Shown here one piece after another: positions 22,338 through 34,265 of a stretch of DNA of 64,000 nt. The position numbers were made by a program, and so were the translations under genes. Source of the stretch: Peromyscus leucopus (Eukaryota > Chordata > Mammalia > Rodentia > Cricetidae). Under the pieces are notes generated by a model. That model was not told where the DNA came from and did not search any database. It was given only the letters and a program-made list of their open reading frames with translations. The stretch is from contig NC_051072.1 of NCBI RefSeq assembly GCF_004664715.2, positions 40,481,142 to 40,545,141 on the forward strand. Direction: 5' to 3'. How positions within the stretch are numbered: the first letter of the stretch is position 1; each line of letters begins with the position of its first letter.

Positions 22338-22683
22338 CAAGTAGATATGTTCATTGAACTTACAGAAAAATCCAGTATCAGAACCTAGGATTAAAGCCAT
22401 GCTTAATTATAGCAAGAGGTAATAATTAACATGGGAGCAGTGCAGATCTCTTGAGAAATGCCATAGGAGGGGACCTGGCAAAGGACAGCACCCCAGGGAA
22501 CACCCATGTTTAAGAAACAGGAAGCGAAGCTGGGACAAATACAAGGAAGCAACCATCAAAAGCTGTAGGGTAACATCTAAGAGTGGTTCTAAACACTGAA
22601 GAAGGAAAAAAAATAATGATTTAAAAAAAAAAAGGCAAGAAATTTCACAGAAACTGGTAAAGCAAAAGGATCGGGCCTGTTTC

Positions 22684-22719
22684 TTTCTTCCTTCCTTCCT
22701 TCCTTCCTTCCTTCCTTCC
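22684..22719 (+). repeat. (TTCC)n microsatellite
   Basis: About nine TTCC units next to the T-tract of a minus-strand B1, so it is probably the mutated A-tail of that B1. 22338-22674 is unrecognised. Confidence 0.9.
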
Positions 22720-22904
22720 TTTTTTTTTTTTTTTTTTTTTTTTTTGGTTTTTGGTTTTTGAAGACAGGGTTTCTCTGTGTAGTTTTGGAGCCTATCCTGG
22801 AACTCACTCTATAGCCCAGGCTGGCCTCAAACTCACGGAGATCTGCCTGGCTCTGCCTCTCGAGTGCTGGGATTAAAGACGTGTGCCACCACTGCCTGGC
22901 AAGA
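22720..22904 (-). repeat. Young B1 SINE with 10-bp target duplication
   Basis: Full B1 complement. GCCTGTTTCT is repeated at 22675-22684 and 22905-22914. Confidence 0.93.
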
Positions 22905-23229
22905 GCCTGTTTCTAAACAGGCTGGATGCTGAAGAGGAGAATGGACTGATAACCGTTACGGAGCAGGAATCCACTTCTGGTGACAGGAGCGCCAGCCACA
23001 CTTGCCTGTTGGACAGGGCCAGTTGCCTCACAGCTACTCTCTGAGGAGGGATAAATCTTGATATTAACACTTAATGCTACTTTAAAAATGAGAACTGCCA
23101 AGTGCAGTCATGCATGTCTGTAGTCCCAAGTGACTCCAGGGCCTGAGACAGAATGGACCGCTAGACTTCAGGAGCTCAAGGCCACTTGGAGCAACAATGT
23201 TTGTTTTGTTGAATGAATTTTTTTGTTTG

Positions 23230-23411
23230 TTTGTTTGTTTGTTTGGTTTTTTGTTTTGTTTTGTTTTTTCGAGACAGGGTTTCTCTGTGTAGCTTTGCAC
23301 CTTTCCTGGAACTCGCTTTGTAAACCAGGCTGGCCTCGAACTCACAGAGATCCTCCTGTCTCAGTCTCCCAAGTGCTGGGATTAAAGGTGTGTGCACCAC
23401 CACCGCCCGGC
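23230..23411 (-). repeat. Young B1 SINE (cricetid-type)
   Basis: 'tgtagctttgcacctttcc', 'ggaactcgctttgtaaacc' and 'gggattaaaggtgtgtgc' with a TTTG-rich tail at 23220-23268. Confidence 0.93.
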
Positions 23412-23888
23412 AAGAGGTTTTTTTGTTTTTGTTTTTGTTTTTGTTTGTTTGTTTTTTAACATTTATATATTCAGGGCCTGGGGGTATAGCTCAAAACTCT
23501 CAACTAGAACATACAAGTTCTTAAGGGATGAGGCAGGAAAGAGGAGAGAAAAGCTCTCTTCAGATGCAGTCTGTCTTGGCTGTACCTCTTTCCTCCACCT
23601 CCCAAAGCACCTTTGGTTAGGTCGCCCCACAAACTTTTCTCACTCAGTGATCTCATTCTGTGCTAAATCCACCAATACAGCTCTTCACTAAGGCCTTCAC
23701 CTCATCAAAATGGTTATACACAACTACCTGACTCTGTCAACCAAATAATTTTTTTTAAAAAGCCCAATTACTACAGTTTAGATTGGCTAGACATTGGGAA
23801 GAAAATGATTTCATCACTAATCGGAGTAAGAGAGTAAATTGAAACTTAAAATGCATTAGGCTTTCCTGAGATAGAAAAATTTAAGTCA

Positions 23889-24520
23889 GCCAGGCAGTGG
23901 CGTCGCATGCCTTTAATCCCAGCACTCGGGAAGCAGAAGCAGGCAGATCTCTGAGTTCAAGGCCAGCCTGTGTGGTGGTATTGTGTTCCCCAAAATATGT
24001 GTACCCTAATAAATTTATCTGGGGTCAGAGAACAGAAAAGCCACTAGATACTTAGGATAGGTAGTGGTAGCACACACTTTTAATCCTAGCATTCCAGAGG
24101 CAGAAATCCATCTGCTTAAGGATGGCCAAGCATGGTGACTCACACCTTTAATCTCAGAAATCGAGCCTTTAATCCCAGGGAGTGGTGGTAGAAGGCAGAA
24201 AGATATATAAGGCGTGAGGACCAGAAACTAGAAGCATTTGGCTGGTTAAGCTTTCAGGCTTTGGAGCAGCACAGTTCAGCGGAGATCTATTTGGATATGA
24301 GGACACAGAGGCTTCCAGTCTGAGGAAACAAGATCAGCTGAGAAATTGGCCAGGTGAGGTAGCTGTGGCTTGTTCTGGTTCTCTGATCTTCCAGCTTCAC
24401 CCCAATACCTGGCTACAAGTTTGATTTTATTAATAAGACCTTCTAAGATTCATGCTACAAGCCTGAGCTACAGAGTGAGTTCCACGACAGCCAGGGCTAC
24501 ATGATGAGACCCTGTATTAA
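23889..24520 (+). repeat. B1 SINE split by an LTR insertion
   Basis: The left part is 23889-23970 and the right part 24466-24520. Joined, they read as one B1 ('ggccagcctg' then 'agctacagagtgagttcc'). The 24460-24465 AGCCTG is the duplicated target. The A-tail has expanded into the next microsatellite. Confidence 0.93.
23971..24459 (+). mobile_element. Solo LTR inside a B1, with SINE-like modules
   Basis: The 489-bp LTR starts TGTGGTGGTATTG and ends CATGCTACA. The target duplication AGCCTG (23965-23970, 24460-24465) is perfect and six bases long, as for class II ERVs. The interior holds three B1-like stretches: 'cacacttttaatcctagcat', 'cacacctttaatctcag' and 'gcctttaatcccaggg'. A 'gatatataaggcgtgagg' TATA-like segment follows at about 24203, a plausible U3 promoter. 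No internal proviral sequence remains. Confidence 0.85.
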
Positions 24521-24523
24521 AAA

Positions 24524-24578
<55 letters not shown>

Positions 24579-24660
24579 GAAGGAAGGAAGGAAGGAAGGA
24601 AGGAAGGAAGGAAGGAAGGAAGGAAGGGAGAAAAAAGAAAAAGAAAAAGAAAAAGAAAAA

Positions 24661-24757
<97 letters not shown>

Positions 24758-24760
24758 AGG
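24521..24760 (+). repeat. Long (AAAG)n/(AAGG)n/(AAAAG)n microsatellite
   Basis: About 240 bp of pure purine repeat in four zones: AAAG, AAGG, AAAAG, AAAG. It continues the tail of the B1 to its left. It gives artefact Lys/Glu/Arg and Phe/Leu/Ser frames. Confidence 0.97.
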
Positions 24761-25086
24761 AGAAAAATGTATAAACTGAGATCCTCAGCCCTCAAACTCC
24801 AGCTCCGTGAGGGGGAAACGGGCCTTGGAAGAAATGGCAAAGCATCTGGACAGCAAGGAGATGGTGCAGCCAGAACTACCCAGAGAATCACAAGACTTTA
24901 AAACACTGGAAATGCTCACAAATAGACTCAGGGGTAGGGCGCAAAGCATGGACACTAAACAAAGAACCAGCCAAAAGCATGCAGCTATAATTCTGACGCA
25001 CAAGGATCTGTAGTTTGAAGAGAGTCTGGACTACACAGTAAAGCTAAATGGCAGGCTACATGGCCTTGCCTGATACTCTGTGTAAA

Positions 25087-25087
<1 letters not shown>

Positions 25088-25134
<47 letters not shown>
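25088..25134 (+). repeat. (CA)n microsatellite
   Basis: About 23 CA units. The segment just upstream (25000-25087) has a diverged B1 flavour ('ctggactacacagtaaag'). Confidence 0.95.
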
Positions 25135-25136
<2 letters not shown>

Positions 25137-25589
25137 CCCAACCTAAGGTGAAAGTGCAATGTGACTAAAAGCAGTGAAATTCTCTAAGTACCTGGAATTA
25201 GAAACATGTATCCACAAAATGATGTTTTAAAGAATAACATGGAAGGGTGAATACAGAACTAATGTAACCATTTAAGGAACAAAGCATCACTATTGCATTA
25301 AAAAGAAATTGGCAACAGAGTGTTCCTGGCTGAAGAGCGATTTCCCGGTGTAGAAGGCAGTGAAGTAGCCAAATGAACCAACAGATAAGAAAACAGCCTC
25401 AAAAGGCTCCACAGAGGGCAAGAACATTTGATACAAAGAGGACTGATCTTTCCAAAGGGCAGAGTTTGACAAAAGGAAAAGAAGCCATGTTAAATACATA
25501 ATAAAAATGTACTTTATAGATTGAGAAAGCTAATGATAGAGAACAATTACAAGATAAACCATGATTGATAAACTAAGTGAGTAAAGAAG

Positions 25590-26080
25590 ACATGTGTGCA
25601 TCTATGAAAAAAATCAAAGATTTAAATAAGTAGAACATTATACAATGTTCATGGATTGGGAAACCCAATATTATTAGGATATTAATTATTAAGACAGATG
25701 TGGTGGTACAGAATTCGGAAGCCTGAGACAGAAGAATGGATATCCTTTCTCATAAAAGCAAAAGATATCAATTATACTCAAGTTGATTAGAACAAATATG
25801 ATCAAAATCCCATACACTAAGAGTATTTCTTAATAATCTTACCCCCACGTATTAACTGAAAAGAAATGAATACTTACATTAACACATAAAAACATGAATA
25901 TAATTTCTTAGAGCAACTTTATTCATAATCACCTCACACTAGAAACCACCCAAATGTTCCTCAATGCATAGAGAGACAAACAAACCACAATAGATCTAAT
26001 CAAGGGAATGCTACTCAGACAATGAAAAGAAAACGTTGGGGAAGAGTCATGGAAGTAATCTGGCGTAGATACTAGGAGAT
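25590..26080 (+). mobile_element. Old L1 3' region
   Basis: 'gcaactttattcataatcacc', cut here, 'cacccaaatgttcctcaatg' and 'gggaatgctactcagacaatg' are L1 ORF2 C-terminal/3' end text. A B1-like scrap is at 25692-25740. 25135-25589 is unrecognised. Confidence 0.6.
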
Positions 26081-26645
26081 AACTGTTACTCTGAAGGAAT
26101 GTTTGGGCTGCAGGGGCCCCTTAGAGTTTACACCTAACTCGTAGTTCAGTTGACCTCTGGGGTCTTCCCATCTTATACTGTGTTTCTCAAGACATTTGTA
26201 GGGCAACTGGGGAAGGAAGGTGGTAAAGTAAAAGATTTATTTCAAGCACAAAAGCATCCTGAACACCCTGGACAGACTATTGACAGAGCAATTGAATTGT
26301 GTGCATGTGTGTATGCCTACGGTGAATGCTCTGCTTTTATTGGTGGTAAAAGCAAACTAGGGAAACTGGGAAGGTGAACTCTTGACTGAATTCCCCTGGC
26401 CACAGGCGCTCATTATGAACCATGACAAAGTCTAATTTCAGTACCATTGCTCAACCTATCATCATCTAGGATTCTAAAACGAATTCATGCTTCAGTTGTT
26501 TAGAAATTCAAAGTATGACAGGCATTTCGTTTTCTAGACAAGCTACAAACATTGATTTACTTAGCCCTTAATGTAGACAAGTGACTTGAGCTAGCAGTTC
26601 TGGTTTACAGAAACCGACCTTCAGCAAAACAGGAGGAGGAGGAGG
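26081..26645. other. Intron 1, no recognised element
   Basis: Unique-looking. A short GGA repeat (26630-26648) precedes the next SINE. Confidence 0.4.
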
Positions 26646-26646
26646 A

Positions 26647-26873
26647 GGGCTGGAGTGATTGCTCGGTGCTTAAAAGCACTGGCTGCTCTTCCAAAGGACC
26701 TAGGTTCAAAACCCAGGATCCACATAGTAGTTCACAATCACGTCTGACTCCATTTCCAGAGATTCCAGTGCCCTTTTTAGATTTCCTTGTGCATCAGACA
26801 TCTATATGGTACACATACATACATGCAGGCAAAACTGTTATGCACATGAAATAAATAAAAAGAAAGAAAGAAT
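26647..26873 (+). repeat. B2/B3 SINE
   Basis: 'gggctggagtgattgctcgg', 'ctgctcttccaaaggaccta', 'acatacatacatgcagg' and an AATAAATAAA tail. Confidence 0.92.
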
Positions 26874-27712
26874 GGAAGAGAGGCTACCTTTCTTAGAGCC
26901 TCCACATAATCTTCTTGGGGTTATCTTATACCCCGGGATTTTAGTCTACCTAACATTCATTATCCTTTCCTGAGAGTCTTGAAAAAAGACATATTTGCAG
27001 GACTTCATTTGCCCACACTTAGGTAAATACTGCACTATGATTTCAGTTTGGAGTTGTTGGGTGTTTGTTTGTTTGTGGGGGAACAGTATTATTACTATTT
27101 TTTTAAGATGGCATGAAACACAAATGGATGTTTAAGTGAATATTTGGAATATTTAAGAAAATGAAATAAAGTATTTGTTATATTATAAAGGTCAGTATGG
27201 GAGGGTCTACAGGAGTAGGTTGGTCTAGCCTAGGGTAATGCCACTTGGCTTTCTTAACCCTTAACACATACCTTTGCTTTCATTGATAGGAAAGATCCTG
27301 ACAGTGGATTCTCATGCTGAATGGGGGTTCCTCAGTACAGTGACAGTGAGTTCAACTATTTATTAAAGGCTTTTCATACAGGTTTTTAAAACCCACTGCT
27401 TAGCACTTGTCTATTGCTTATCTATATGTCTTAGAGGGCTTCTGTGGGAGACTTAGGAAATTGGAGGGGTTTGGTTTTTTTTTTTCCTATCCAAAGGAAA
27501 TGACACGTTAACCCATTACATAGATGCAAGAATTCAGCTGAAACAAATATGCAATTACACTAATATGTAATCCTGAAGCACATTATATACAGCCAGGATT
27601 GGCATGCCGTTCTCATGCACTGGAATAGTGGGGTCAGTTTTTCTGGGCTGCCATCTGATATGACCAGATAGGTATCCAGGCCACACTAACTGCTAAGTGT
27701 TTTGATTCAAAG
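26874..27712. other. Intron 1, no recognised element
   Basis: AT-rich. Several T-runs; nothing named. Confidence 0.4.
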
Positions 27713-28010
27713 ACAGGCAGGATGGCTCAGTTGGTAATATCTACTGTATAAGCATTGAGGACCTGAGTTTGGATTCTCACACTGGTGACAGTGGCACATG
27801 CCTACATTCCCATCACTGGGGAGATGGAGACAGGAGGTCCTCTGGAGCTTCCTGGACAGTCAGCCAAGAGGAACTGGTGAGTTCCAGGTTTGGTGAGAGA
27901 CTCCATCTCAAAAGACAAGGTGGAAAGTGATTGAGAAGGGCATCTAGCATCAACCTCCGGCCAGCACATGCACATACATGTGCATACGCACAGTCACACA
28001 TACACGCATA
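27713..28010 (+). repeat. Composite SINE (B2/ID-like head plus B1-like body)
   Basis: 'caggatggctcagttgg', 'ggacctgagtttggattctc', 'acatgcctacattcccatc' and 'agagactccatctcaaaaga', then a CA-rich tail. Same type as 5596-5882. Confidence 0.7.
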
Positions 28011-28499
28011 CAACACTTGGTTTCATATCTGCGTGAACCTCTTATTTCATAACATTAAAGGGCACTTTACTTGTGGACATGCCATGTTGCCTCTTCTAAA
28101 ATTCTACATGCTTTACAGGAAAGGTGGAAAAGAAATCTTATCCAAATGTGTGCACTGTACAGTACACTGAGGAAGATGGGCCCAGGAATAAAAATCCACA
28201 CTCTTCATCAATCAATAAGTCAGAGGATCACAGCTGACCACCATTTTGCTGCTTCTGCTAGCATGAAGGCCTGACTTTCTCCCCTTCAAACTTAACTCTG
28301 AGGTTGAAACAAGGTATGTTTGCTTCTAACTAACACACATAGCAAGGTCAACTTTTCAACATTCTGTTGATTAATCACATCTATTTGTAGCCTTGCCCTT
28401 TACTAAGCTGCTCTTGATCTCCTCAAGAGATTTTCTTTAATGAGATTTGATTCTCAAAAAATGTGAGGAATGTGTTTTCATTAATGTTAATTGTCCTTT

Positions 28500-28711
28500 T
28501 TCTTTCTTTCTTTCTTTTTCTTTCTTTCTTAACACTTTGGGAATAAGATTAGTTGCATTTTATTCTTTAGAGTCATGATTTAACAAATCCTCATAGCTGG
28601 AAGAAAGACACAGCTCAGTTTGTATATGTATATGTGCATCTCTCTCTCTCTGTGTGTGTGTGTGTGTGTGTGTGTGTCTGTCTGTCTGTGTGTGTGTGTG
28701 TGTGTGTGTGT
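28500..28711. repeat. (TTTC)n and (TC)n(TG)n microsatellites
   Basis: TTTC units at 28500-28531 and TC/TG/TCTG units at 28639-28711, with unique sequence between. Confidence 0.9.
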
Positions 28712-29984
28712 ACCATGAACAAAGATCGAAGTGTGAATCTAGAACCTCAATAACGTACACGGAGACCAACACATTGTGGCATTCTTTGGGTAGCATTTTC
28801 CAGTCTAGTTCCAATTTTGAGGATTACTTCCTAAAAACATAGAGAGATCCTGAGAGCCCACACTTTTGCAGATGAATGAGCAGCAGCAAGCTCTTTGCTC
28901 CTGCCAGGATGAGTTCCCTGAACATTTCATGTGATTTCATTTGATTCCGGACAGTAAACAGAAAGAGACAACATTGCCAAGTCTACTGAATTCAGTCACT
29001 CAAAATGCACTCCCAGTGTTCTCTGGCTCTGGGCTGCTCATCACTAACTTGGATACACCTAGATCCTGGTCATTTGTGAACATTTTAGGAGAACTATGTG
29101 CTATGAAAAGATTGACATTGACGGATCACGAAATCTCCAGCCTAGTTGAAGCCCAATAGCATCTTTACAGAGTGGCTAACTGTGGATGGATTCACCATCT
29201 AGTAAATTCCCAAGCATCTGCTGCCATACTAATAAAGATGGAGGAGAGAAACTCTAATCTACTGTAATCTGGAACTTCCTTTTAGTGGTTTATTGTCTCA
29301 GATTATCCATTATATAAAAACACAGCCCTATCTGAACTTTACCTTTCTCTTTCACATTTTTCTAACAGAGGCAATGTTTATTTTCTTCCACTTTGTAACT
29401 GAAGTATAGATTTAGGATTCCCCCACATTAAATGTAGGAACATAATCCTACAAGTTTATGTGGGCATGCTTATACATCTTATACATCTCATCTCAACATC
29501 AATCCAAGGGATTTGAGACTCTTGAGCTATGGCATTAAGTGTGATACCAATGCCTCCAGAATCCATTCCATGCTGGATCTCAGAGAGGAGGGCATGTTTG
29601 TCCTGGAGATAAACATCTGCCCTTTCTACATGCAAAGGTTTCTTCTGAGTTGTGTTTTTAATTGTGTTTATTTACTTATTTAATTATTCCTATGCTAGAA
29701 GTTGAATTTATGCATGCTGAAAATGTGTTGGTCCACTGAGCTGTCAGGAATTCTTATCTGCCCTGCTTTCCACTCTGCTGACCTCTCCTCCCTTCCTCCA
29801 TCCCTGACCACAGCTTTCAGAACATGACATTTTCTGACTGTCCCCATGCCTTTCTATCCTCTTGTCCTTTCTGGGTTCTTCAGTGGCTCCTTTATGTCCT
29901 ATTCCTACGCTGGGTGTGGAAAACAGACTACTCCAATTGTTGGTGCTTTGTTTCTTTTTTCTTGACTTATCCACTTATTTATTT
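28712..29984. other. Intron 1, no recognised element
   Basis: About 1.3 kb with no repeat I can name. One of the longer unique stretches of intron 1. Confidence 0.4.
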
Positions 29985-30095
29985 CATTTGTTTTGGTTTT
30001 CTGTAACCCGGGCTGGCCTAGAACTTATGGTTTTCTTCCTAACTCAGCCTCGCCAGTACCGGGACTGCAGGGATGAGCCACCACACCTCGCTTAT
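29985..30095 (-). repeat. B1 SINE fragment
   Basis: 'ctgtaacccgggctggcctag', shortened here, and 'gatgagccaccacacctcgc'. Confidence 0.7.
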
Positions 30096-31889
30096 CACGC
30101 TCATTTCTAATATTACGGTAATAACTCCTAAATTGATACTATAAACCCCAACCTTTCGCTCTTGCCAGGGGTCATTGTGTCCACCCGCCAACCGCCATTA
30201 CAACTCAGGCATTTCCTCCTGCCCGCGGCAACCCAGCAGTCTTAACTGGAAGCCATCTTGCCTGCTGAGTTTTTGCCTGGTTGGCCTTTGTCCACCATTG
30301 CCACAGGTTTTCCCTATCTTTAGTTCTCTTTCATACATCTGTGTGTTGTTCTCCGCCAACTGGAGTACAGGCACACACGGGCCTCTGACCTCTCTCGGGT
30401 GAGCGCTCTCTCCTCAGTCCTCAATGCCAACCAACCAGAGCCTCACCTCACACGTGTACCCTTACCACTCAGCCTGGAAAACTCCCACCTCTACTGTCAC
30501 AGCTCTTGAGTCCAAGCTTAGAGTTAATCTTAAAGCTAGACAAAAAACAAAAACAAAAACAAAACAAACAAACAAAAAAAACCAAAACGAAAAATCCCAA
30601 ACACCTCTTTCACCATCCCTGGTTCCCCTTTCATGAGCCTCTAATGACTTTCTGAACCACATCCCATCAAGTCCAGTTTCTCAGCTCCATTATTTAGCTC
30701 CATTCTGCCCATTCAAACTTCCCATCATGCACCCCTCTGCCGTGTTAAAAATATTTTCCCCTTCAGTAAGCTACTCCACATCAGTCCCCTCCCCATCCCC
30801 ACCTCTGACAATCCTCAACTGTGTGTTCTTTGGATTTAATCTATCTTATCTGTTCCCAAATAACCAATCTTGACGATTAAAGCAATCTTCCCTCCCCTGC
30901 AGCTGTATGCTAAGGTTAGAGAGACTGAGAGTTCTCAAAACAAGACAAAAGGCCTCTGTCCATTCATTCCTATGCTTGGGGACAGTCGCAAACTGTTTTT
31001 ATGTCTGCTTTATTGTTTCGTGTTAACAGAACGGAGCTTTGGAGTGGGGAAGGGGGTACTTGTTAAAAGGCCACAGTGAGATTTATAAAGAGGGGGAGTG
31101 GCCACTAGAACTAGACAGACAGATGGGTCCTAAGAAATGAAGGTTTCTCTGGGAAGCTCATAGTCTCTCCTCCAAGATGCCGAGCTCTCGGGTAACAACA
31201 CTGAAGTCATCGTGACATCTCGGAGATGTACACACGAGTCAGCTGAAATCCTGAGGCCTCCCTGCGGCAGTCACTGTGTGGGATTCACAAGACCAGCAAG
31301 CGCTTCCTGCGGCGGTGGGAGGGAGCTCCGCCACAGTGGCCTCAGATGAAAGCCGTTCCTCTGCTTTCATAAAAGATCCAAGAGGTTGAAAGGCAAAGGA
31401 GGCAACAAAAGCCAGCCCAGCCCAGGCGAGTGAGGCCCCTCACACATCAAAACGTCTTTTCCCAGTCCCAAACAACCTGCATCCAACCTTAAGGCTTTTA
31501 TAACCGAGGGACTGTATTGACTGGAGTTTTAGAAAGAAATGGTTGATTCTGCAAAGAATATCCTTTCAAGTACGAGTTACTGGAAGCAATGGGATCCATG
31601 AAATGGGTCTGTTAGGCTAGAAGCAGTGAGGGAAGGTCACAGGCAGGAAGCAGAACCTCTGGTGACAATAGGCATTCACCTGATCACAGAAACCAACCAG
31701 CAGTCTGCGATGGAAGAGCGTGAATATAACCTGTGACGAGATCTGAGGGTGTTCTCCTGAAGAAGGGTGCTGACAGAGCAAATGACAGGCAGAGAAACCA
31801 GACCCATCTTCGGAAATCAGCTCCTGGCTATATGCTGAGGTAAGGACACAGAGGAAGTCGCCACCTACTCACTCACCCATGAGGACAGC
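30096..31889. other. Long repeat-poor stretch of intron 1
   Basis: About 1.8 kb with no SINE, LINE or LTR signature. 31150-31480 is richer in CpG than its surroundings, with an ETS-like 'cttcctgcggcgg'. An A/C-rich patch (30541-30598) is low complexity. No exon is supported. Confidence 0.45.
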
Positions 31890-32095
31890 AGCACCCATTT
31901 AATGAAGGCTTGGGTCAGGCTCCTGATGACATGCTGTATTCATCTTAGTTCACCCAATCCTTCACAGCAACCATGTAAAAGAGGGATCTTATCTTCGGGT
32001 ATAAAGAAACTGAAGCTCGGAGAAGGTAAGACACTTTCTCCAGATCACACAGCTACGACACCACACAGCACAATATTCAGGTCCCAACAGGTATC
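31890..32095 (-). repeat. MIR SINE
   Basis: MIR complement in order: 'cttcacagcaaccatgtaaa', 'gaaactgaagctcggagaag' and 'cacacagctacgacacc'. Well preserved for a MIR. Confidence 0.75.
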
Positions 32096-32277
32096 GGTCT
32101 ATGCTCATCTATAGTCATTCATCCTTCCAGTGTATGTCACCATCCAGAAGGTGGTGAGAGAGAAAATATGGTAAAACAGGCTCAATCGACCAACATTTAC
32201 TAACACCAAGGTAGGCCTCATGATGGAGATCCAAAGGTAAGCTGGACAATCCATACCCACCGGGATGGCTGGTTAAA

Positions 32278-32640
32278 TAAAAACAACAACAACAAAACCA
32301 ACAGACAATAACAAGGGTTGGTAAGGACATGAAGAAAGCGAAACATTCAGAATGTTGATAGTGTAAAACGACGCGGCCACCATGGAAAACAACTTCCAGT
32401 TACGCAGAATTACCACAGACCCAGCAATTCTCATGTGCATATGAACATTCACAGCAGTATTACTCACCAATAGTAAGAAGATGGAACTATGGCAACTAAG
32501 GAGCCAAGAATCTGGTCTGTCCATACAGTGAAATAGCACTCAACATTAAAAAGGAATGGAGCACTGACTCCTGAAGTAACATGGATGGACTTTGAGTCAC
32601 AGGTTGATGACTGGAACTGTGATCATATATGGGGATATGA
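32278..32640 (+). mobile_element. Old L1 3' region
   Basis: 'gggttggtaaggacatgaag', 'aacaacttccagttacgc', 'cacagcagtattactcacc' and 'catggatggactttgagtc' follow L1 ORF2 3' text. Confidence 0.7.
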
Positions 32641-33302
32641 TTGCCTTTAAAACTTTGACTTTCATTCTTTATTACTGAAGGCTTTCACTCTGATGCCCGT
32701 CCATCTTGTGCTGATACAAGAACCTCACCTCTAGTGGCATGGTGATTACCCTTGGCCTTCCTCTTACTCATGGCCCCAGTTCCAGAAGCCGGAGACAGAA
32801 CCATGGTCCTATCCCATGGTTCTCTGATTCATTATCCAGAAAATTCCGGCTTGCTTTGAATGGTCTAAGTTTTTTAAGTAAATATTTGAGGGTCCCATGA
32901 AGCCCTCAGCTAAGAGCATCAAAGAGTCAGCTGAGGCAAAGGTCAAGGGCGGCAATGACTGGCCTTGCTGTGGGGAACTGGCCTGTGGCCAAGAACCAAC
33001 TGGAGCCTTTTAACTGCAGCAATATTAATAGATGTTCTCACAGCTGGAGCTGGGCTGGCTCCTGGCAGCACTTGCCCCCCAATGGATCCTCCTTAAAGGA
33101 TTCAGAGTGAACCCACTTCAGTTGTAGAGGCTTTAGCTCGCCCTGCATCGGCACTGGAAAGAAAAATAGTGAGTCACAAGAGATCGCATATACTTTTATT
33201 CCCACAAATGTCCAGAACAGGCAAGAAGACTGGTTGTCACCTAGGCCTAGGCCAGTGGGAGTACGGTGGGAGATGACTGTTGGTGGAACTGATGGAAATG
33301 TT

Positions 33303-33530
33303 CTGGGCAGGTGAAATGGCTCAGTAGGTAAAGGTGCTTGCCACCGAGTCTGATGACCTGAGTTTGACTCCGAGTCACATGGTGGCAGGGGAGAACGGAC
33401 TTCAGCGACTAATCCTTTAACCTCTGTGTGCCATGGTGGTGAGCATACTCCCCAGCATGCACGCACGCACGCATGCGCACACGCACGCTCACACAACCCT
33501 GCACAATAAATAAATAAATAAATAATAAAT
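33303..33530 (+). repeat. B3 SINE
   Basis: 'gtgaaatggctcagtaggta', 'gatgacctgagtttgactcc', a GCACGCAC run and an AATAAATAAATA tail. 32641-33302 is unrecognised. Confidence 0.88.
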
Positions 33531-33694
33531 GCAAGTTGTTTTGTTTTTGTTTTTTAAGAAAATGTTCTAAGGTGAATTGTAGCAATGACTGTGAAATCAA
33601 ATACAGTAAAACTCACAGAGGCACACTTTAAATGTGCTGACTGTATGGGGTATGAACTATGTCCCAATTAGTGTTATTTTTAAGAAGCATCTGA

Positions 33695-33876
33695 TTTTTA
33701 CCTTTAATTATGTGTATATATGTGTGTCTGTGTGTGAGTCTGTGCACACGAGTACTGCAGCCACAGAGGTCAGAAGAGGTCATCAGATCCCCTGGAACTG
33801 GAGTTACAGGCAGTGGGCTTGGGTCCCTGGGAAGAGCAATATGTATTCTTAACCACTGACCATCTCTCTAGGTCCA
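33695..33876 (-). repeat. B3/B2 SINE
   Basis: Complement: a GT-rich tail, 'cccctggaactggagttacag' (cut), and 'ttcttaaccactgaccatctc'. Confidence 0.85.
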
Positions 33877-33899
33877 GTTAATGTTGTTTTTGAAAAGTG

Positions 33900-33985
33900 A
33901 GTGAGCCAGTCCTGGTGGCCCAAGACTGGAACCCTATGCCTGGGAGGCTGGCAGGAAGATTTCAAGTTCATCTGGGTAAATTAAG
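33900..33985 (+). repeat. B1-like fragment
   Basis: 'cagtcctggtggcccaagac' and 'tgcctgggaggctggcagg', diverged. Confidence 0.4.
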
Positions 33986-33994
33986 AATATTCCT

Positions 33995-34142
33995 TTTACA
34001 TATATTATATGTGTATAAATATAATATATTTATTTTAATAAATATATAATACATAAATAATATATGTTTATATTAAGGAGTATTATATATAAAAGATATA
34101 AAGTATTATATAAAAAAAAAAAGAGATAAAATATATTTATAC

Positions 34143-34189
<47 letters not shown>

Positions 34190-34190
34190 A
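33995..34190. repeat. AT-rich tract ending in (TA)n(GA)n
   Basis: About 150 bp of TATA/ATAT text, then 11 TA and about 12 GA units. Confidence 0.9.
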
Positions 34191-34192
34191 AT

Positions 34193-34265
34193 AATGGATG
34201 AGTATATAGCTCAGTGGTAGAGTACTTGCCTAGCATGTGTGAGGACATGGGTTCTACTAGAAAGG
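34193..34265 (+). repeat. ID-type SINE (tRNA-Ala derived)
   Basis: 'gagtatatagctcagtgg', 'tagagtacttgcctagcatg' and 'gaggacatgggttctac'. Both polymerase III boxes are recognisable. It is a SINE, not a tRNA gene. Confidence 0.75.

Noticed and set aside
24501..24891. Lys/Glu/Arg-rich and Phe/Leu/Ser-rich frames of 90-120 codons
   Set aside because: They are translations of the AAAG/AAGG microsatellite.
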